In this document: positions 24,421 to 33,769 of the stretch, piece by piece
Layout of the letters: each line of letters starts with the position of its first letter
Position numbering within the stretch: the stretch's first letter is position 1
Assembly (NCBI GenBank): GCA_016716765.1
Contig: JADJVA010000025.1
Span: 682,001-746,000, forward strand
DNA from: Bdellovibrionales bacterium
Lineage (GTDB): Bacteria > Bdellovibrionota > Bdellovibrionia > Bdellovibrionales > UBA1609
Length of the DNA stretch: 64,000 bases
Direction: 5' to 3'
Notes under the pieces: generated by a model
Databases searched by the model: none
What the model saw: only the letters and a program-made list of their open reading frames with translations
What the model was told of the DNA's origin: nothing
Translations under genes and position numbers: made by a program

Positions 24421-25281
24421 ATGGGTTTTGTTGGAGCCATTATCGTGATCGTCTGTGTATTTGGCGGCTATCTAGCTGCTGGTGGGCATTTGCATGTCAT
24501 TTGGCAACCTTTCGAAGTATTGATCATCGGAGGAGCTGCGCTGGGCGGGTTTATTACCGCCAATCCAATTGGTACGATCAAGATGGCGATATCTAAAGCC
24601 ATGCACGCGATGGTTGGAAAGGGTCCTTCAAAAAAGGATTATCTTGAACTCCTCCAGATGTTGTTTCAGCTATTTCAGATATTTCGGAAGGATGGTCCGC
24701 AGGCAGTCGAAAAACATATTGAAGAACCTGAGGCCAGTGAGATTTTTAAAGCCTACCCGACCTTCTTGAAGAATCATCATGCAATTGACTTTTTATGTGA
24801 CACAATGAAAATCACCCTTTCGGCGGATCTGACTCAATACGATGTCGATGATCTTCTTGATCAAGATATAAAGGTTGCCCACGCTGAAGAACATGCTGCA
24901 TCTCATGCTGTCCAGTCTGTGGCAGACGCTCTTCCTGGGCTTGGAATTGTGGCCGCGGTTTTGGGAATCGTGCACACGATGGATTATCTGGATCAAGGTG
25001 TTCAAACAATCGGAAGTTTGGTCGCCGCAGCTCTTGTTGGAACCTTCCTTGGGGTTTTGATGTGCTATGGATTTATTGGTCCAATCTCAACCAAGATGAA
25101 TAATGATATAGAAGTAGAGGGTCGCTATTTATCTGTGATCAAGGCCGCTCTCGTTGCACTTCAAAGAGGTGCACCTCCTCTTGTGTGCGTTGAATTTGCT
25201 CGGCGCAATATTTTTCCAGCGGATCGCCCCTCATTTGATGAAATGGATACTGCAACAAAAGAAGCGAAGAAAGCCGCCTAG
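24421..25281 (+). CDS. motA: Flagellar stator protein MotA
   Basis: 286 residues from ATG 24421, preceded by GGAGGAG; an upstream in-frame TTG at 24403 has no support. Four membrane helices. Family residues: R/E charge site in IFRKDGPQAVEKHIEEPE, ALPGLGIVAAVLGIVHTM (the conserved Pro of helix 3) and GALLVGTFLG-type helix 4 (AAALVGTFLGVLMCYGF). With MotB it forms the ion-driven torque unit. motB follows 18 bases later. Confidence 0.94.
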   Translation: MGFVGAIIVIVCVFGGYLAAGGHLHVIWQPFEVLIIGGAALGGFITANPIGTIKMAISKAMHAMVGKGPSKKDYLELLQMLFQLFQIFRKDGPQAVEKHIEEPEASEIFKAYPTFLKNHHAIDFLCDTMKITLSADLTQYDVDDLLDQDIKVAHAEEHAASHAVQSVADALPGLGIVAAVLGIVHTMDYLDQGVQTIGSLVAAALVGTFLGVLMCYGFIGPISTKMNNDIEVEGRYLSVIKAALVALQRGAPPLVCVEFARRNIFPADRPSFDEMDTATKEAKKAA

Positions 25282-25299
25282 GAAGGTTGAGGAGACATC

Positions 25300-26223
25300 G
25301 TGGCCGAGAAACAGCCAATCATTGTGGTGAAAAAAATCACGATTCAAGCGGCGGGCGCTCACGGTGGCTCCTGGAAGGTCGCCTTTGCTGATTTCATGAC
25401 GGCCCTGATGTCATTCTTTTTAGTGATGTGGCTTGTAAGTCAGTCTGAACCGGTCAAGAAGAACATTTCTGACTATTTCTCCACTCCCAGTGTGATAGAA
25501 TATAACTTCTCGAATTATGGTGTGGAACTTACTCTCGAAAAGCTGTTTCTCGATATTATCAATGAACCGCTTAAATTCTTTCAGGCCTTCATTACTCCCA
25601 CTGATTTTACACCCAACATTCTTGGAATGGGCTCGAAGAAAATCGTGCTTCATCACCTGGCCGATCAATTGGGAGATCTAGCTCAAAATGTAGAAGTTAA
25701 CGAGGATGAAATTGTCTTCAACATTTCGGCCGATCAGTTGTTCGAGCATGGGACGAGCAAGCCCGCAGCCAATTATGTTGGCATCATGGAAAAGCTGAAG
25801 ACCATTATTTCGGGTCTAGAGGATTCAAATGTCTACATAGACGGACTGATCTTTGATAAAACTGTGAGTGATGGAAGCCGCGCCACTGCACGCAATGTAG
25901 CTGAGGCCAGGGTCGATTTGATTTCAGGTCAAATACAATCCTCACTTGAACATCCTAGTGTCGATGTTTATGGGAAAAGCGAGGTTCGGGAGGCGAAAGG
26001 TATTCAGCCAGGGCAAAAACCGTCCAATGGTGAAATAAAATTTCGCATGAAACAAAAGGATCTCACTCAAGATGGACGAAAACCCCGTGAGCTAGATGAA
26101 GTCTTTGGAAAATCAAAGGAAGAGGGATCTGTCTACAATAACTTTGTCAAACAGTTGGTTGAGAATAAGAAGGCATCTCCTGCAAAGGAGACAAGGAAGC
26201 GGGCGCAAAAAAAATCATTGTAA
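25300..26223 (+). CDS. motB: Flagellar stator protein MotB
   Basis: 307 residues from a GTG with GAGGAG upstream. Asp31 in KVAFADFMTALMSFFLVMWL is the proton-carrying residue of the single membrane helix. Residues 50-110 include the plug region. The periplasmic domain is the OmpA-like fold (EIVFNISADQLFEHGTSKPA; SDGSRATARNVAEARVDLI), somewhat divergent in the peptidoglycan-binding part. A basic C-terminal tail (KKASPAKETRKRAQKKSL) is unusual. Co-transcribed with motA. Confidence 0.92.
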   Translation: MAEKQPIIVVKKITIQAAGAHGGSWKVAFADFMTALMSFFLVMWLVSQSEPVKKNISDYFSTPSVIEYNFSNYGVELTLEKLFLDIINEPLKFFQAFITPTDFTPNILGMGSKKIVLHHLADQLGDLAQNVEVNEDEIVFNISADQLFEHGTSKPAANYVGIMEKLKTIISGLEDSNVYIDGLIFDKTVSDGSRATARNVAEARVDLISGQIQSSLEHPSVDVYGKSEVREAKGIQPGQKPSNGEIKFRMKQKDLTQDGRKPRELDEVFGKSKEEGSVYNNFVKQLVENKKASPAKETRKRAQKKSL

Positions 26224-26252
26224 TAGCCATAAAAACAACCTAAACCGAAACA

Positions 26253-27098
26253 ATGGATCTCAGTCAGTTGTGGCCTGATGCCACCTTTGTTATCTTTGAT
26301 ACAGAAACAACCGGAAAGTATCCTCTTGACGCCGAGCTTTGTGAACTAGCGGCTGTGAAATGGGTCAGCGGAAAGGTTGTTGATCAGTTTCAAACCTTAT
26401 TGAAACCGAGCCGTCCCATTCCTCCCGAGGTGACGGCCATTCATAATATAAACGATGGCATGGTCGAAAAGGCGCCAAGAATTCGAGACAAGATTGCTGA
26501 ATTTCATCGTTTTATTGGAGACGGGATTCCAGTTGCCCACCATGTTCCTTTTGATTTGGGCTTTCTTGCCATCGAATTTGAAAGGGCGAGGCTCCCTCTG
26601 CCCACCGCCCCTGTCTTGTGTACGAGTTTGCTTTCAAGGGCTGTCATCACTGAATCCCCAAATCATCGAATGGCAACATTAGTGCAGGTTTTAGGTTTAG
26701 ATGGTGGCCAGGCTCACCGAGCACTTGATGACACAAAGGCTTGCTTGGGTTTGTTCTCAAAAATTTTGGAGAGGATGGGTTCGAATTGCACAATAGCCGA
26801 ATTGATCAGGAAACAAGGGGTAGATTTGCAGTGGAGAGACTATTCCTTGCAAAATCTGCGGGCAAATCGTGTCGTCGCAGAAATTCTCACGGCAATTGAA
26901 GAAAAGCGCGCGGTAGAAATCGTGTATTCCGGAGGATCTCGGCCTGGACAGGCACGAACTATTTTGCCCTTGGGACTTGTAAGAAATCATCAAGGTGATT
27001 TTTTGGTGGCCCGAGAAGAGTCCGAGGGAGTTCAAAAAACCCTTGATGATGTTCCAAAGCGCTATTTTTTGAGCAGAATTACTGCGGCAAGATCTTAG
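26253..27098 (+). CDS. DEDDh 3'-5' exonuclease with C-terminal WYL-like domain
   Basis: 281 residues. Residues 10-175 are a DnaQ/epsilon-type exonuclease: FVIFDTETTG (D, E), HHVPFDLGFLAIEFER (D), and HRALDDTKACLGLF (H, D). Residues 205-281 look like a WYL ligand-sensing domain: RAVEIVYSGG, RTILPLGLVRNHQGDFLVAR and RYFLSRITAA. WYL modules usually follow helix-turn-helix regulators or occur in defence-associated proteins; pairing with an exonuclease is uncommon. No clear ribosome site. It follows motB by 29 bases and converges on the LspA fusion gene. Confidence 0.75.
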   Translation: MDLSQLWPDATFVIFDTETTGKYPLDAELCELAAVKWVSGKVVDQFQTLLKPSRPIPPEVTAIHNINDGMVEKAPRIRDKIAEFHRFIGDGIPVAHHVPFDLGFLAIEFERARLPLPTAPVLCTSLLSRAVITESPNHRMATLVQVLGLDGGQAHRALDDTKACLGLFSKILERMGSNCTIAELIRKQGVDLQWRDYSLQNLRANRVVAEILTAIEEKRAVEIVYSGGSRPGQARTILPLGLVRNHQGDFLVAREESEGVQKTLDDVPKRYFLSRITAARS

Positions 27099-27131
27099 TT
27101 AATAGTCTGAGTGTCAGCTTGGCGTTGAAAC

Positions 27132-28187
27132 TCAGGAGTTGGCTGTTTCTTTCCTAGATGGAAGGTTTGGGATGTCAATGCTCTCCTTGATTTCATTTTC
27201 GCTGGATGGAGAAGCGGGGTCATCTATCAGCTTGCCGAGAACAGAAGTGTCCTCAGGTTCAGTGATGGTGATTGGTTTTTCAGAGGGACGAAGAATTCCC
27301 TCGCGAATAAACGTCTCTCTAATCTTGCCAGCGAGTTCTTCGAGATGAAGGAATTCATCGCCCTGACGGAGCTTGAGAATCCGATCTTTCCCCTGCAAGA
27401 CGTCATCGACGAATCGTTCGAAAGCATAAAGGGGGCCTGCCGTTCTGTGAGAAAGAATCCGCCCAATCAGAAAAAGCATCAACATAAATCCCAAATTGAT
27501 TGACGAGTAGGTCAACAAGAAAGGAGTGAGAAATTTCTGTTCGGCCATCAAGGGCGGGCCAATGACAATATCGTCAATAGTCACTTTGAGAAAGGTATAC
27601 GAAAAAACCCCTGAGATGATGCCGAATCCAAAACCAACAAAAACCAATACGAAGCAATATTTCCACTGAAAAATTGGATTTATCCAGACCTTTTTTCTTT
27701 CATTTTCGTTTGGCCATATTTGATTGCCCTCCCTTATCAGAGATCCGACAATCATAAAATATCCCACCCACTGAATAGCATCTGAAAAATTGAAGGCAGG
27801 AGTCGTCCACTGCATGTTTCCAAATAAAATCCAGTCAACAACTGAGCCCCAGATAATTCTGTCGGTTACGTTTCCGAGTATTCCACCAAGAAGAATCGAC
27901 ATTCCGGCTCGCAATACAAAAGATCGACGCGGAAGCAAATATTGAATAGTTGCGTAAGTAAAAATAAGAAAGGCGCCTCCCGTACTCAGTGATACGATCC
28001 GCAAGAGTGCTGGAAGGTTTGAGAACACTCCAAGTATAGCCCCAGGATTGCGGTGCAAGACGAATCCGATGGGCCCATAGAATTGGAGTTGAGTTACATA
28101 TTCAACCGCAAGCGATTTGGTCACTCGATCGATGAACCAAACCACAAAAACCAAGCCGATCACAATCATCCAATCACGTTTATTCAT
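27132..28187 (-). CDS. lspA: Signal peptidase II (LspA) fused to a two-TM HAMP-like module
   Basis: 351 residues, about twice the normal LspA length. Residues 1-165 are LspA, the aspartic protease that cuts lipoprotein signal peptides: VVWFIDRVTKSLAV, VLHRNPGAILGVF, GGILGNVTDRI (Asp109) and VVDWI...FNFSDAI (Asp136), so both catalytic aspartates are present. Residues 180-265 add two membrane helices, then a HAMP-like segment (HRTAGPLYAFERFVDDVLQG and DEFLHLEELAGKIRE) and a disordered acidic tail. The added part resembles the HAMP protein at 19040. Confidence 0.83.
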   Translation of the reverse strand: MNKRDWMIVIGLVFVVWFIDRVTKSLAVEYVTQLQFYGPIGFVLHRNPGAILGVFSNLPALLRIVSLSTGGAFLIFTYATIQYLLPRRSFVLRAGMSILLGGILGNVTDRIIWGSVVDWILFGNMQWTTPAFNFSDAIQWVGYFMIVGSLIREGNQIWPNENERKKVWINPIFQWKYCFVLVFVGFGFGIISGVFSYTFLKVTIDDIVIGPPLMAEQKFLTPFLLTYSSINLGFMLMLFLIGRILSHRTAGPLYAFERFVDDVLQGKDRILKLRQGDEFLHLEELAGKIRETFIREGILRPSEKPITITEPEDTSVLGKLIDDPASPSSENEIKESIDIPNLPSRKETANS

Positions 28188-28241
28188 AGGAATAAGAATA
28201 CCGATGGATGAGGAAATTTAAAAGATGATTCATCGAAACTT

Positions 28242-29186
28242 CTAGTTCCGGTCGTGAGTCGAGGTTGCGACAGCAGTGCAATTTCGACCGAATTTTTTTG
28301 CCTGATAGAGGGCGGTATCTGCCGCAGCAATAAGGTCTGCCGGATGAGAAAATTCCTGTCTTTTGGTTTGGGTAGCCACTCCGATGCTTACGGTCAAAAC
28401 ATGATTGATGCCTTTGTCTAGGGAGACGGGTGAGGAAGCGATTTGTTGTCGGAGAGAGTCAGCTCTGGAATGAGCATCAGTGGACTCAGTGTTAGGTAGA
28501 AGGAGTGCGAATTCCTCTCCTCCATATCGACTCAACGACTCATTTCCTCTTTTTGTCGCATTCATACGATCAGCAATCTCCGCAAGCATTTGGTCTCCAG
28601 CCAAATGGCCGTACCGGTCGTTGCAGGATTTGAAGTTGTCGATATCTATCATGAATAAACTGAGGGGGGAGGAAAAGTTTTTTGATTTTGAGTGGAGCCA
28701 TTCTCGCTGGAGAGTTTCCTGGAAGTACCTGTGATTTGTAAGGCCAGTGACAGGATCTGTGATTGCAAGCTGACGCAAGAGATCCTTTTCCAACAAGATG
28801 CTGTGAGCAAAGAGGGCTTCTTTCATTTGAATAATGAGATAGTCGTTGTCCCAGGGCTTCAGAATTAATCGGTGGATTTCGGCACGATTGATTGAGTCAG
28901 ACATTTGTTTCAGATCGATGTGTCCGCTCAATAGCGCTCGCACAGCGTTGGGCGCTTTATTTCTGGCGATTCGCAAGAAATCTCCGCCGGAAAGCCCTTT
29001 TAGGTTAAAGTCACTCAAGAGTACAGAGATGTCTCCATTTTTGTCCAGAATCCCAAGTCCTTCTTCTGCTGATTCTGCCGTCAAGACTTCAAAATCAGTT
29101 CGCAATGTCCGGGTCAAAGCCTTGAGAACATCCGGTTCATCATCGATACAGAGGATCTTTGGTTTCTTTGGCAGGTTTACAATCAA
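28242..29186 (-). CDS. Response regulator with GGDEF domain (diguanylate cyclase)
   Basis: 314 residues from a TTG start preceded by GTGGGAT. Receiver domain (1-130): ILCIDDEPDVLKALT, phospho-Asp in VLLSDFNLKGLSG, Lys in LILKPWDND. GGDEF domain (about 140-310): TDPVTGLTNHRYF, FMIDIDNFKSCNDRYGHLAGD, active SRYGGEEFALLLP. It should make c-di-GMP upon phosphorylation. The product-inhibition site before GGEEF reads RGNE instead of RxxD, so feedback may be weak. Lies between a peptide-binding lipoprotein and the LspA fusion on the same strand. Confidence 0.9.
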   Translation of the reverse strand: MIVNLPKKPKILCIDDEPDVLKALTRTLRTDFEVLTAESAEEGLGILDKNGDISVLLSDFNLKGLSGGDFLRIARNKAPNAVRALLSGHIDLKQMSDSINRAEIHRLILKPWDNDYLIIQMKEALFAHSILLEKDLLRQLAITDPVTGLTNHRYFQETLQREWLHSKSKNFSSPLSLFMIDIDNFKSCNDRYGHLAGDQMLAEIADRMNATKRGNESLSRYGGEEFALLLPNTESTDAHSRADSLRQQIASSPVSLDKGINHVLTVSIGVATQTKRQEFSHPADLIAAADTALYQAKKFGRNCTAVATSTHDRN

Positions 29187-29196
29187 AACGATCCCA

Positions 29197-30711
29197 CTAT
29201 TTTTTACTCACCTGAATCAGTGGACTGAAGTCCCCTCCCAGATGAGGTTGGTAATTTTTGACTCGGCGATGCACAATTGACACCTGTTCATCGTACCAGA
29301 GAGGAATGATTGCGAGGTCATCATTTATGATTTTCTGGACTTTCTGATATATTGCGATTCGCTTGGTCTTGTCTGATTCCTTCAGACCCTGTTCTAAAAT
29401 TCGGTCGAGATTTGGATTTGAATAACGTCCGCGATTACGACCTGGGGGCTTTTCTGAACTATGAAAGGCGAGACGATAGATGTCGGGATCGAGAGCGCCT
29501 ATCCAGCGAAGCGTGGCCATCTGAAACTTGCCCTTTTGAACGTCCTCATAAAATGTTCCCCATTCGAAACTCTCAAGCTTAACTTTCAGCCCAATCAGAC
29601 TCAGTTGATTAGCAATAATCTTTCCGTTGTCGACAGCACTTTGGGTGTTTGATGTTTTAAGAACAATCTCTTTTCCTGGTAGTCCCAGTTTAGCAATCAA
29701 ACCCTTCGCTTTTGAGGCATCAAATGAAAAGTTCGTCAGAGATTTGTCAAAAAAGGGGTTGTTGGGAGTAAGAATGGAAGTTGCCGGTCTGGCAAACCCT
29801 TCGAGCTTGTATTTGATGATTTCCTCTCGGTTGATTCCTTGAGCGAGAGCTGCTCTTAGCGACTTTTCCTTAAGTATGGGATCTTCAAAATTAATTAAGA
29901 TATAACTCATAGACAACCCAGGATATCTAAAAACTTGAAATTCATCGGGCTTGTCTGAAAAATCCTTTATTTTGTTGAGTGGAATTTCGGCTTGCGCAAT
30001 ATCAACAGAGCCTTTGATTGCCTTTTGATATCGTGTAAAGTCATCGCGAATAATCTTGAAAACGACTCTTTTCATTTTTGGAGGCGCAAAGTTGTGATCA
30101 AATCTGCCGCTAAGGACAATTTCATTTGCAGTTTGAGTCTCAAACTTGAAGCTTCCTGTTCCAATGAGATATTGGTTGAATTCGGCTCCGTGTTCGAGGA
30201 TTTCAGCTTTTGGAAGAATTTTGATGGCCGGAAGATCTGAGGCCAAGAACTTTGCCGAAAATTCATTGAGTATGATTTTTACGAGGAGACCGCGGCCATC
30301 CTCGCTCACATCAACAGACTTGACAGATGTCAGGGCTGTACGAAAGGGGCTGATCGAACTTTGGTATTCAGAGAAGGTAAATCGAATGTCTTCGGGAGTG
30401 ACCGCTCGGCCATTGCTGAACTTCAATCCTTGACGAAGGCGGAATTGGTATATTTTGTCCTGGTACTCCCAAGATTCGGCTGCATCTCCCACAACGTCGA
30501 GTTCGGGCCCAATTTTCACGAGAGAATTAAATAGGAGGCCCGCAATCCTCATTCCATTGGCATCCGTCGCAAATCGCGGATCCAGAGTTGCAGGCGCGGA
30601 GGAAAGGGCCACCACGATGGCGTCAGGATCTGCACTTAGGTCCTTGGTGCATGAGGCTCCCAGTAAACATACGACAAACAAAAATAGAGTTGACAAAATT
30701 ATGCGCTGCAT
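29197..30711 (-). CDS. Peptide/oligopeptide ABC-transporter substrate-binding lipoprotein (SBP family 5)
   Basis: 504 residues. Signal peptide with lipobox LGASC (Cys21). SBP_bac_5 features: LSSAPATLDPRFATDANGMR, AGLLFNSLVK, AESWEYQDKIYQFRLRQGLK-FSNGRAVTPEDIRFTF, MSYILINFEDPILKEKSLRA-AL, and IPLWYDEQVSIVHRRV. No permease or ATPase gene is adjacent, so it is an orphan or works with a distant transporter. GGGAAG precedes the ATG. Ten bases upstream of the GGDEF gene, so probably one operon. Confidence 0.87.
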   Translation of the reverse strand: MQRIILSTLFLFVVCLLGASCTKDLSADPDAIVVALSSAPATLDPRFATDANGMRIAGLLFNSLVKIGPELDVVGDAAESWEYQDKIYQFRLRQGLKFSNGRAVTPEDIRFTFSEYQSSISPFRTALTSVKSVDVSEDGRGLLVKIILNEFSAKFLASDLPAIKILPKAEILEHGAEFNQYLIGTGSFKFETQTANEIVLSGRFDHNFAPPKMKRVVFKIIRDDFTRYQKAIKGSVDIAQAEIPLNKIKDFSDKPDEFQVFRYPGLSMSYILINFEDPILKEKSLRAALAQGINREEIIKYKLEGFARPATSILTPNNPFFDKSLTNFSFDASKAKGLIAKLGLPGKEIVLKTSNTQSAVDNGKIIANQLSLIGLKVKLESFEWGTFYEDVQKGKFQMATLRWIGALDPDIYRLAFHSSEKPPGRNRGRYSNPNLDRILEQGLKESDKTKRIAIYQKVQKIINDDLAIIPLWYDEQVSIVHRRVKNYQPHLGGDFSPLIQVSKK

Positions 30712-30778
30712 TCGCTTCCCATCTGACGGTCGGTTGGTATGCTAGACAAATCAACCACACGTCATTTTGAAGGGTAAT

Positions 30779-32221
30779 ATGGCGACCAATATCTGGCAAC
30801 TGGGCTTGAGTGCGTATCTTCTTTGCTTCAGTTTTTTTTGGACTGTAGCGTTAGGCACTGAATTGTCCGGTCGACTCAATCGAAGTCTGAGTCAGTCAAA
30901 TTTGAATAAAGATGAGTTAGCACTTGTCGTCATGCTTCATTCTGAGGGTAAAGCTGAGGAGATTTTGTCAATCAATGCGGACCAGAAATTTATTCCTGCA
31001 TCTGTAACCAAGATACTCACTGCTGCGATGGCTTTGGAGAAATACCCGACGGGACACCGGTTTGTAACGGAGCTGGTGTCTTCAAAGGCAAATGAAGGTC
31101 CGCTTCTTAAAGGAGACCTCTTTTTGAAAGGGGGAGGAGACCCAGGCTTTGTGTCAGAATCAATGTGGGCATTGGTGAATGAATTTGTCCGTACCGGAAT
31201 CAAAACTATTGAAGGCGACTTGGTTGTCGATGACAGTCGCTTTGATAAGGAGCGTTTTGATTCAGGTCGAGATCCTGAGAGAGTAGATCGAGCCTATGAC
31301 GCTCCGATTGGGGCCATGTCGTTCAATTGGAATTCGGTTAATATCTATGTTCGACCTGGAAAAAAGGAAGGGGATAAGCCTTTTGTATATGCGGATCCCG
31401 AGAATGAATACATTCGCCTTATTAATGAAGCTCACACGAGTGGGCCTCGTTCTAAAAAAGATCTGCAAGTGAGTCGGAAACCAAATGGCACGAAAAGTGA
31501 TACAATTGTTGTCTCTGGAAAAATTCCAGTGGGAGGGGATGAGGTCGTTATATATAAGGGAGTTTTGCAGCCTGAAATTTGGTCGGCATTTAATTTACGT
31601 TCCTTTTTGCTCAGCAGGGGAATATCGGTCAAGGGTCAAGTTCGAGAGGGAAAGATCCCTTCTACGGGTGTCGTTCGTTTGGCAAAAATTGAAAGCAAGC
31701 CGATCGGTGCTATTGTGACTGACATGATGAAGTTTTCAAACAACTACGTTGCTGAGATGTTAACTAAGAATCTCGCTGCTGAGTTGGTTGGAATTCCCGG
31801 CACCATGGAGAACGGGATCAAAGTGCTTTCTGACTACATGAACGAAAAGGGTTTTAAGTCTGATAGCTTTTCTCTGACCAGCCCTTCAGGCCTTTCGCGT
31901 CGCAACCGTGTTACGGCCCACCAGCTCCTTCGGATTCTCGAAGACTTACGCAAAAATTTTACCGTTTTTCCGGAATTTGTCTCTTCACTTCCTATTTTGG
32001 GAGTTGACGGAACCTTGAAGTCGAGAATGAAAGGATCAGAAGCGAAAGGTTGGGTCAGAGCTAAAACGGGAATGCTCACTGGGACCATAGGGCTTTCTGG
32101 ATATGCTGGGAGAGCAGATGGAGGAGTGATCACTTTTGTTTTTTTATTTAATGGCTCTGCTAACAAGATGGATGTGGCAAAGCGTTTTTTTGATTCCCTC
32201 ATCATGGAGCTATTCCTCTAG
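30779..32221 (+). CDS. dacB: D-Ala-D-Ala carboxypeptidase/endopeptidase (PBP4, DacB family)
   Basis: 480 residues from ATG 30779 (AAGGG 4 bases upstream). Signal peptide to about residue 27. Family S13 motifs: PASVTKIL (Ser75 nucleophile), MMKFSNNYVAEM (SxN), and RAKTGMLTGT (KTG). Length equals E. coli PBP4, including the inserted domain. It removes terminal D-Ala or cuts peptide cross-links in the periplasm. In Bdellovibrio, PBP4 homologues are known to act on prey wall; whether this copy serves predation or own growth cannot be told. It is followed directly by mltD. Confidence 0.92.
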   Translation: MATNIWQLGLSAYLLCFSFFWTVALGTELSGRLNRSLSQSNLNKDELALVVMLHSEGKAEEILSINADQKFIPASVTKILTAAMALEKYPTGHRFVTELVSSKANEGPLLKGDLFLKGGGDPGFVSESMWALVNEFVRTGIKTIEGDLVVDDSRFDKERFDSGRDPERVDRAYDAPIGAMSFNWNSVNIYVRPGKKEGDKPFVYADPENEYIRLINEAHTSGPRSKKDLQVSRKPNGTKSDTIVVSGKIPVGGDEVVIYKGVLQPEIWSAFNLRSFLLSRGISVKGQVREGKIPSTGVVRLAKIESKPIGAIVTDMMKFSNNYVAEMLTKNLAAELVGIPGTMENGIKVLSDYMNEKGFKSDSFSLTSPSGLSRRNRVTAHQLLRILEDLRKNFTVFPEFVSSLPILGVDGTLKSRMKGSEAKGWVRAKTGMLTGTIGLSGYAGRADGGVITFVFLFNGSANKMDVAKRFFDSLIMELFL

Positions 32222-32222
32222 A

Positions 32223-33740
32223 ATGGAAAATACGAGAATGAGAAATGGATTTTTTAGGCGCTACCTGTCGCTTTGGATATCATTGTCGCCAATAGCATTT
32301 GTTGGAAGCTATCACAAAGCTCTGATTGGGGGAACCCTCGATGAGGAAACTCCGGTTGTAATGAGTGATATGGAGGGGTTAAAATCTATGGCTGGAGATC
32401 GCCCCTGGACTCCTCCTAAGTACGATTTGCAGTCCGATGCTTTGGGCTATTCTCCTGACGCATTCGGAATCCCGGCAGGAATGGAGTCACGAGTTTCATT
32501 TTGGGTTGACATCTATTCTAAGTACACGACGGATCAGGGACTTCTGCACGACAGTCAATATATTAATATTGTGTATGAATCGGTTGATTTCTCGGACTTA
32601 ATGTCACAACCGGATTTGAGTCTTCATCAGAAAACGCGCGCAAGAAAAAAACGTGTAGATGAAGCAAAAAAGGCGATTCGAGAGAGACTGGCTCGTTTGC
32701 AAAAGATAAAAAATTCAGAGGGGCTTGAAGGTGAGGACCTGCGATACTGGAACCTATTTGCCTCTATCGAGGGGAACGGAAAGTTTGTAGAAGCCGGGCG
32801 AGAGGGACGCCTCCGATTTCAACTAGGGCAGAAGGATAGATTTGAGCAAGGAATTCATTATTCTGGAAAATACCTAGAAGAAATGGAACAAATCTTTCGA
32901 GATGAAAAACTGCCGATAGAATTGACTCGTCTTCCATTTGTTGAAAGCAGTTTTAATATCAAGGCGAGATCGAGAGTCGGAGCCTCGGGGATCTGGCAAT
33001 TTATGCGGTACACTGGTAGGCAGTATTTGAAAGTGAATGCTTTTGTTGATGAGCGAAATGATCCCCTTATCGCCACTCGCGCTGCTGCCAGATTGCTTCG
33101 CTTTAATTACAATATGTTGGAGTCGTGGCCACTCGCCGTTACGGCTTATAATCATGGACCGGCAGGAGTACGCCGGCTCTCTCAGAAGTTCAGTACGACA
33201 AATATTGTCGAATTGATCGATGTGAGAAAGGGCCGATTTGGCTTCGCTTCGGCGAACTTCTATGCCAGCTTTCTTGCTGCTCTTGTGGTAGAAAAGAATG
33301 CGAAGGCATTCTTTTCAAATCCCATTTGGATGCCGACCCTGAAGACGGAGTTGTTGAAGCTGGATCGGAGTATCTTTACTAAAAATCTAATAGAATTCTT
33401 TAGTGGGGATGAGCAAAAGGCCCAAGAGTCAAATCCACATTTGCATTCAAGTGTTTGGCGGGGCAATCGAACTCTTCGAGAAGGTACAAGTATTCGAATT
33501 CCACAAGGCATGAAAGAACTATTTGTTCAAAAATCAAAGGAATTTAAAATCCAAGCTTTGCAGAAGGGAGAGAAAACAGAACAAAAACTAGAAGCGGAAT
33601 ACCGTGTGGAGAGGGGAGATACTTTGAGTGAAATTGCTCGGCAGTTTAATGTGAGTGTACAGGATATTCTTGAGCTCAATGACATCGGGAATCCGCGGTT
33701 ACTTCGACCCGGAGTAAAAATTAGCATTCCCGAAAAATGA
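32223..33740 (+). CDS. mltD: Membrane-bound lytic transglycosylase D (MltD), SLT plus LysM
   Basis: About 505 residues; start at ATG 32223 or 32238, both with weak ribosome sites. A signal sequence (YLSLWISLSPIAFVGS) leads to a 200-residue N-terminal region, then a GH23 SLT domain with catalytic Glu in LPFVESSFNIKARS, GASGIWQFM and AVTAYNHGPAGVRRL. A single LysM repeat closes the protein (YRVERGDTLSEIARQFNVSV, LRPGVKISIP). It cleaves glycan strands; with DacB upstream it forms a small wall-degrading unit. Convergent with hpt. Confidence 0.9.
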   Translation: MENTRMRNGFFRRYLSLWISLSPIAFVGSYHKALIGGTLDEETPVVMSDMEGLKSMAGDRPWTPPKYDLQSDALGYSPDAFGIPAGMESRVSFWVDIYSKYTTDQGLLHDSQYINIVYESVDFSDLMSQPDLSLHQKTRARKKRVDEAKKAIRERLARLQKIKNSEGLEGEDLRYWNLFASIEGNGKFVEAGREGRLRFQLGQKDRFEQGIHYSGKYLEEMEQIFRDEKLPIELTRLPFVESSFNIKARSRVGASGIWQFMRYTGRQYLKVNAFVDERNDPLIATRAAARLLRFNYNMLESWPLAVTAYNHGPAGVRRLSQKFSTTNIVELIDVRKGRFGFASANFYASFLAALVVEKNAKAFFSNPIWMPTLKTELLKLDRSIFTKNLIEFFSGDEQKAQESNPHLHSSVWRGNRTLREGTSIRIPQGMKELFVQKSKEFKIQALQKGEKTEQKLEAEYRVERGDTLSEIARQFNVSVQDILELNDIGNPRLLRPGVKISIPEK

Positions 33741-33769
33741 CACAATCAAAAAAGAATGCTCCGACGAGA

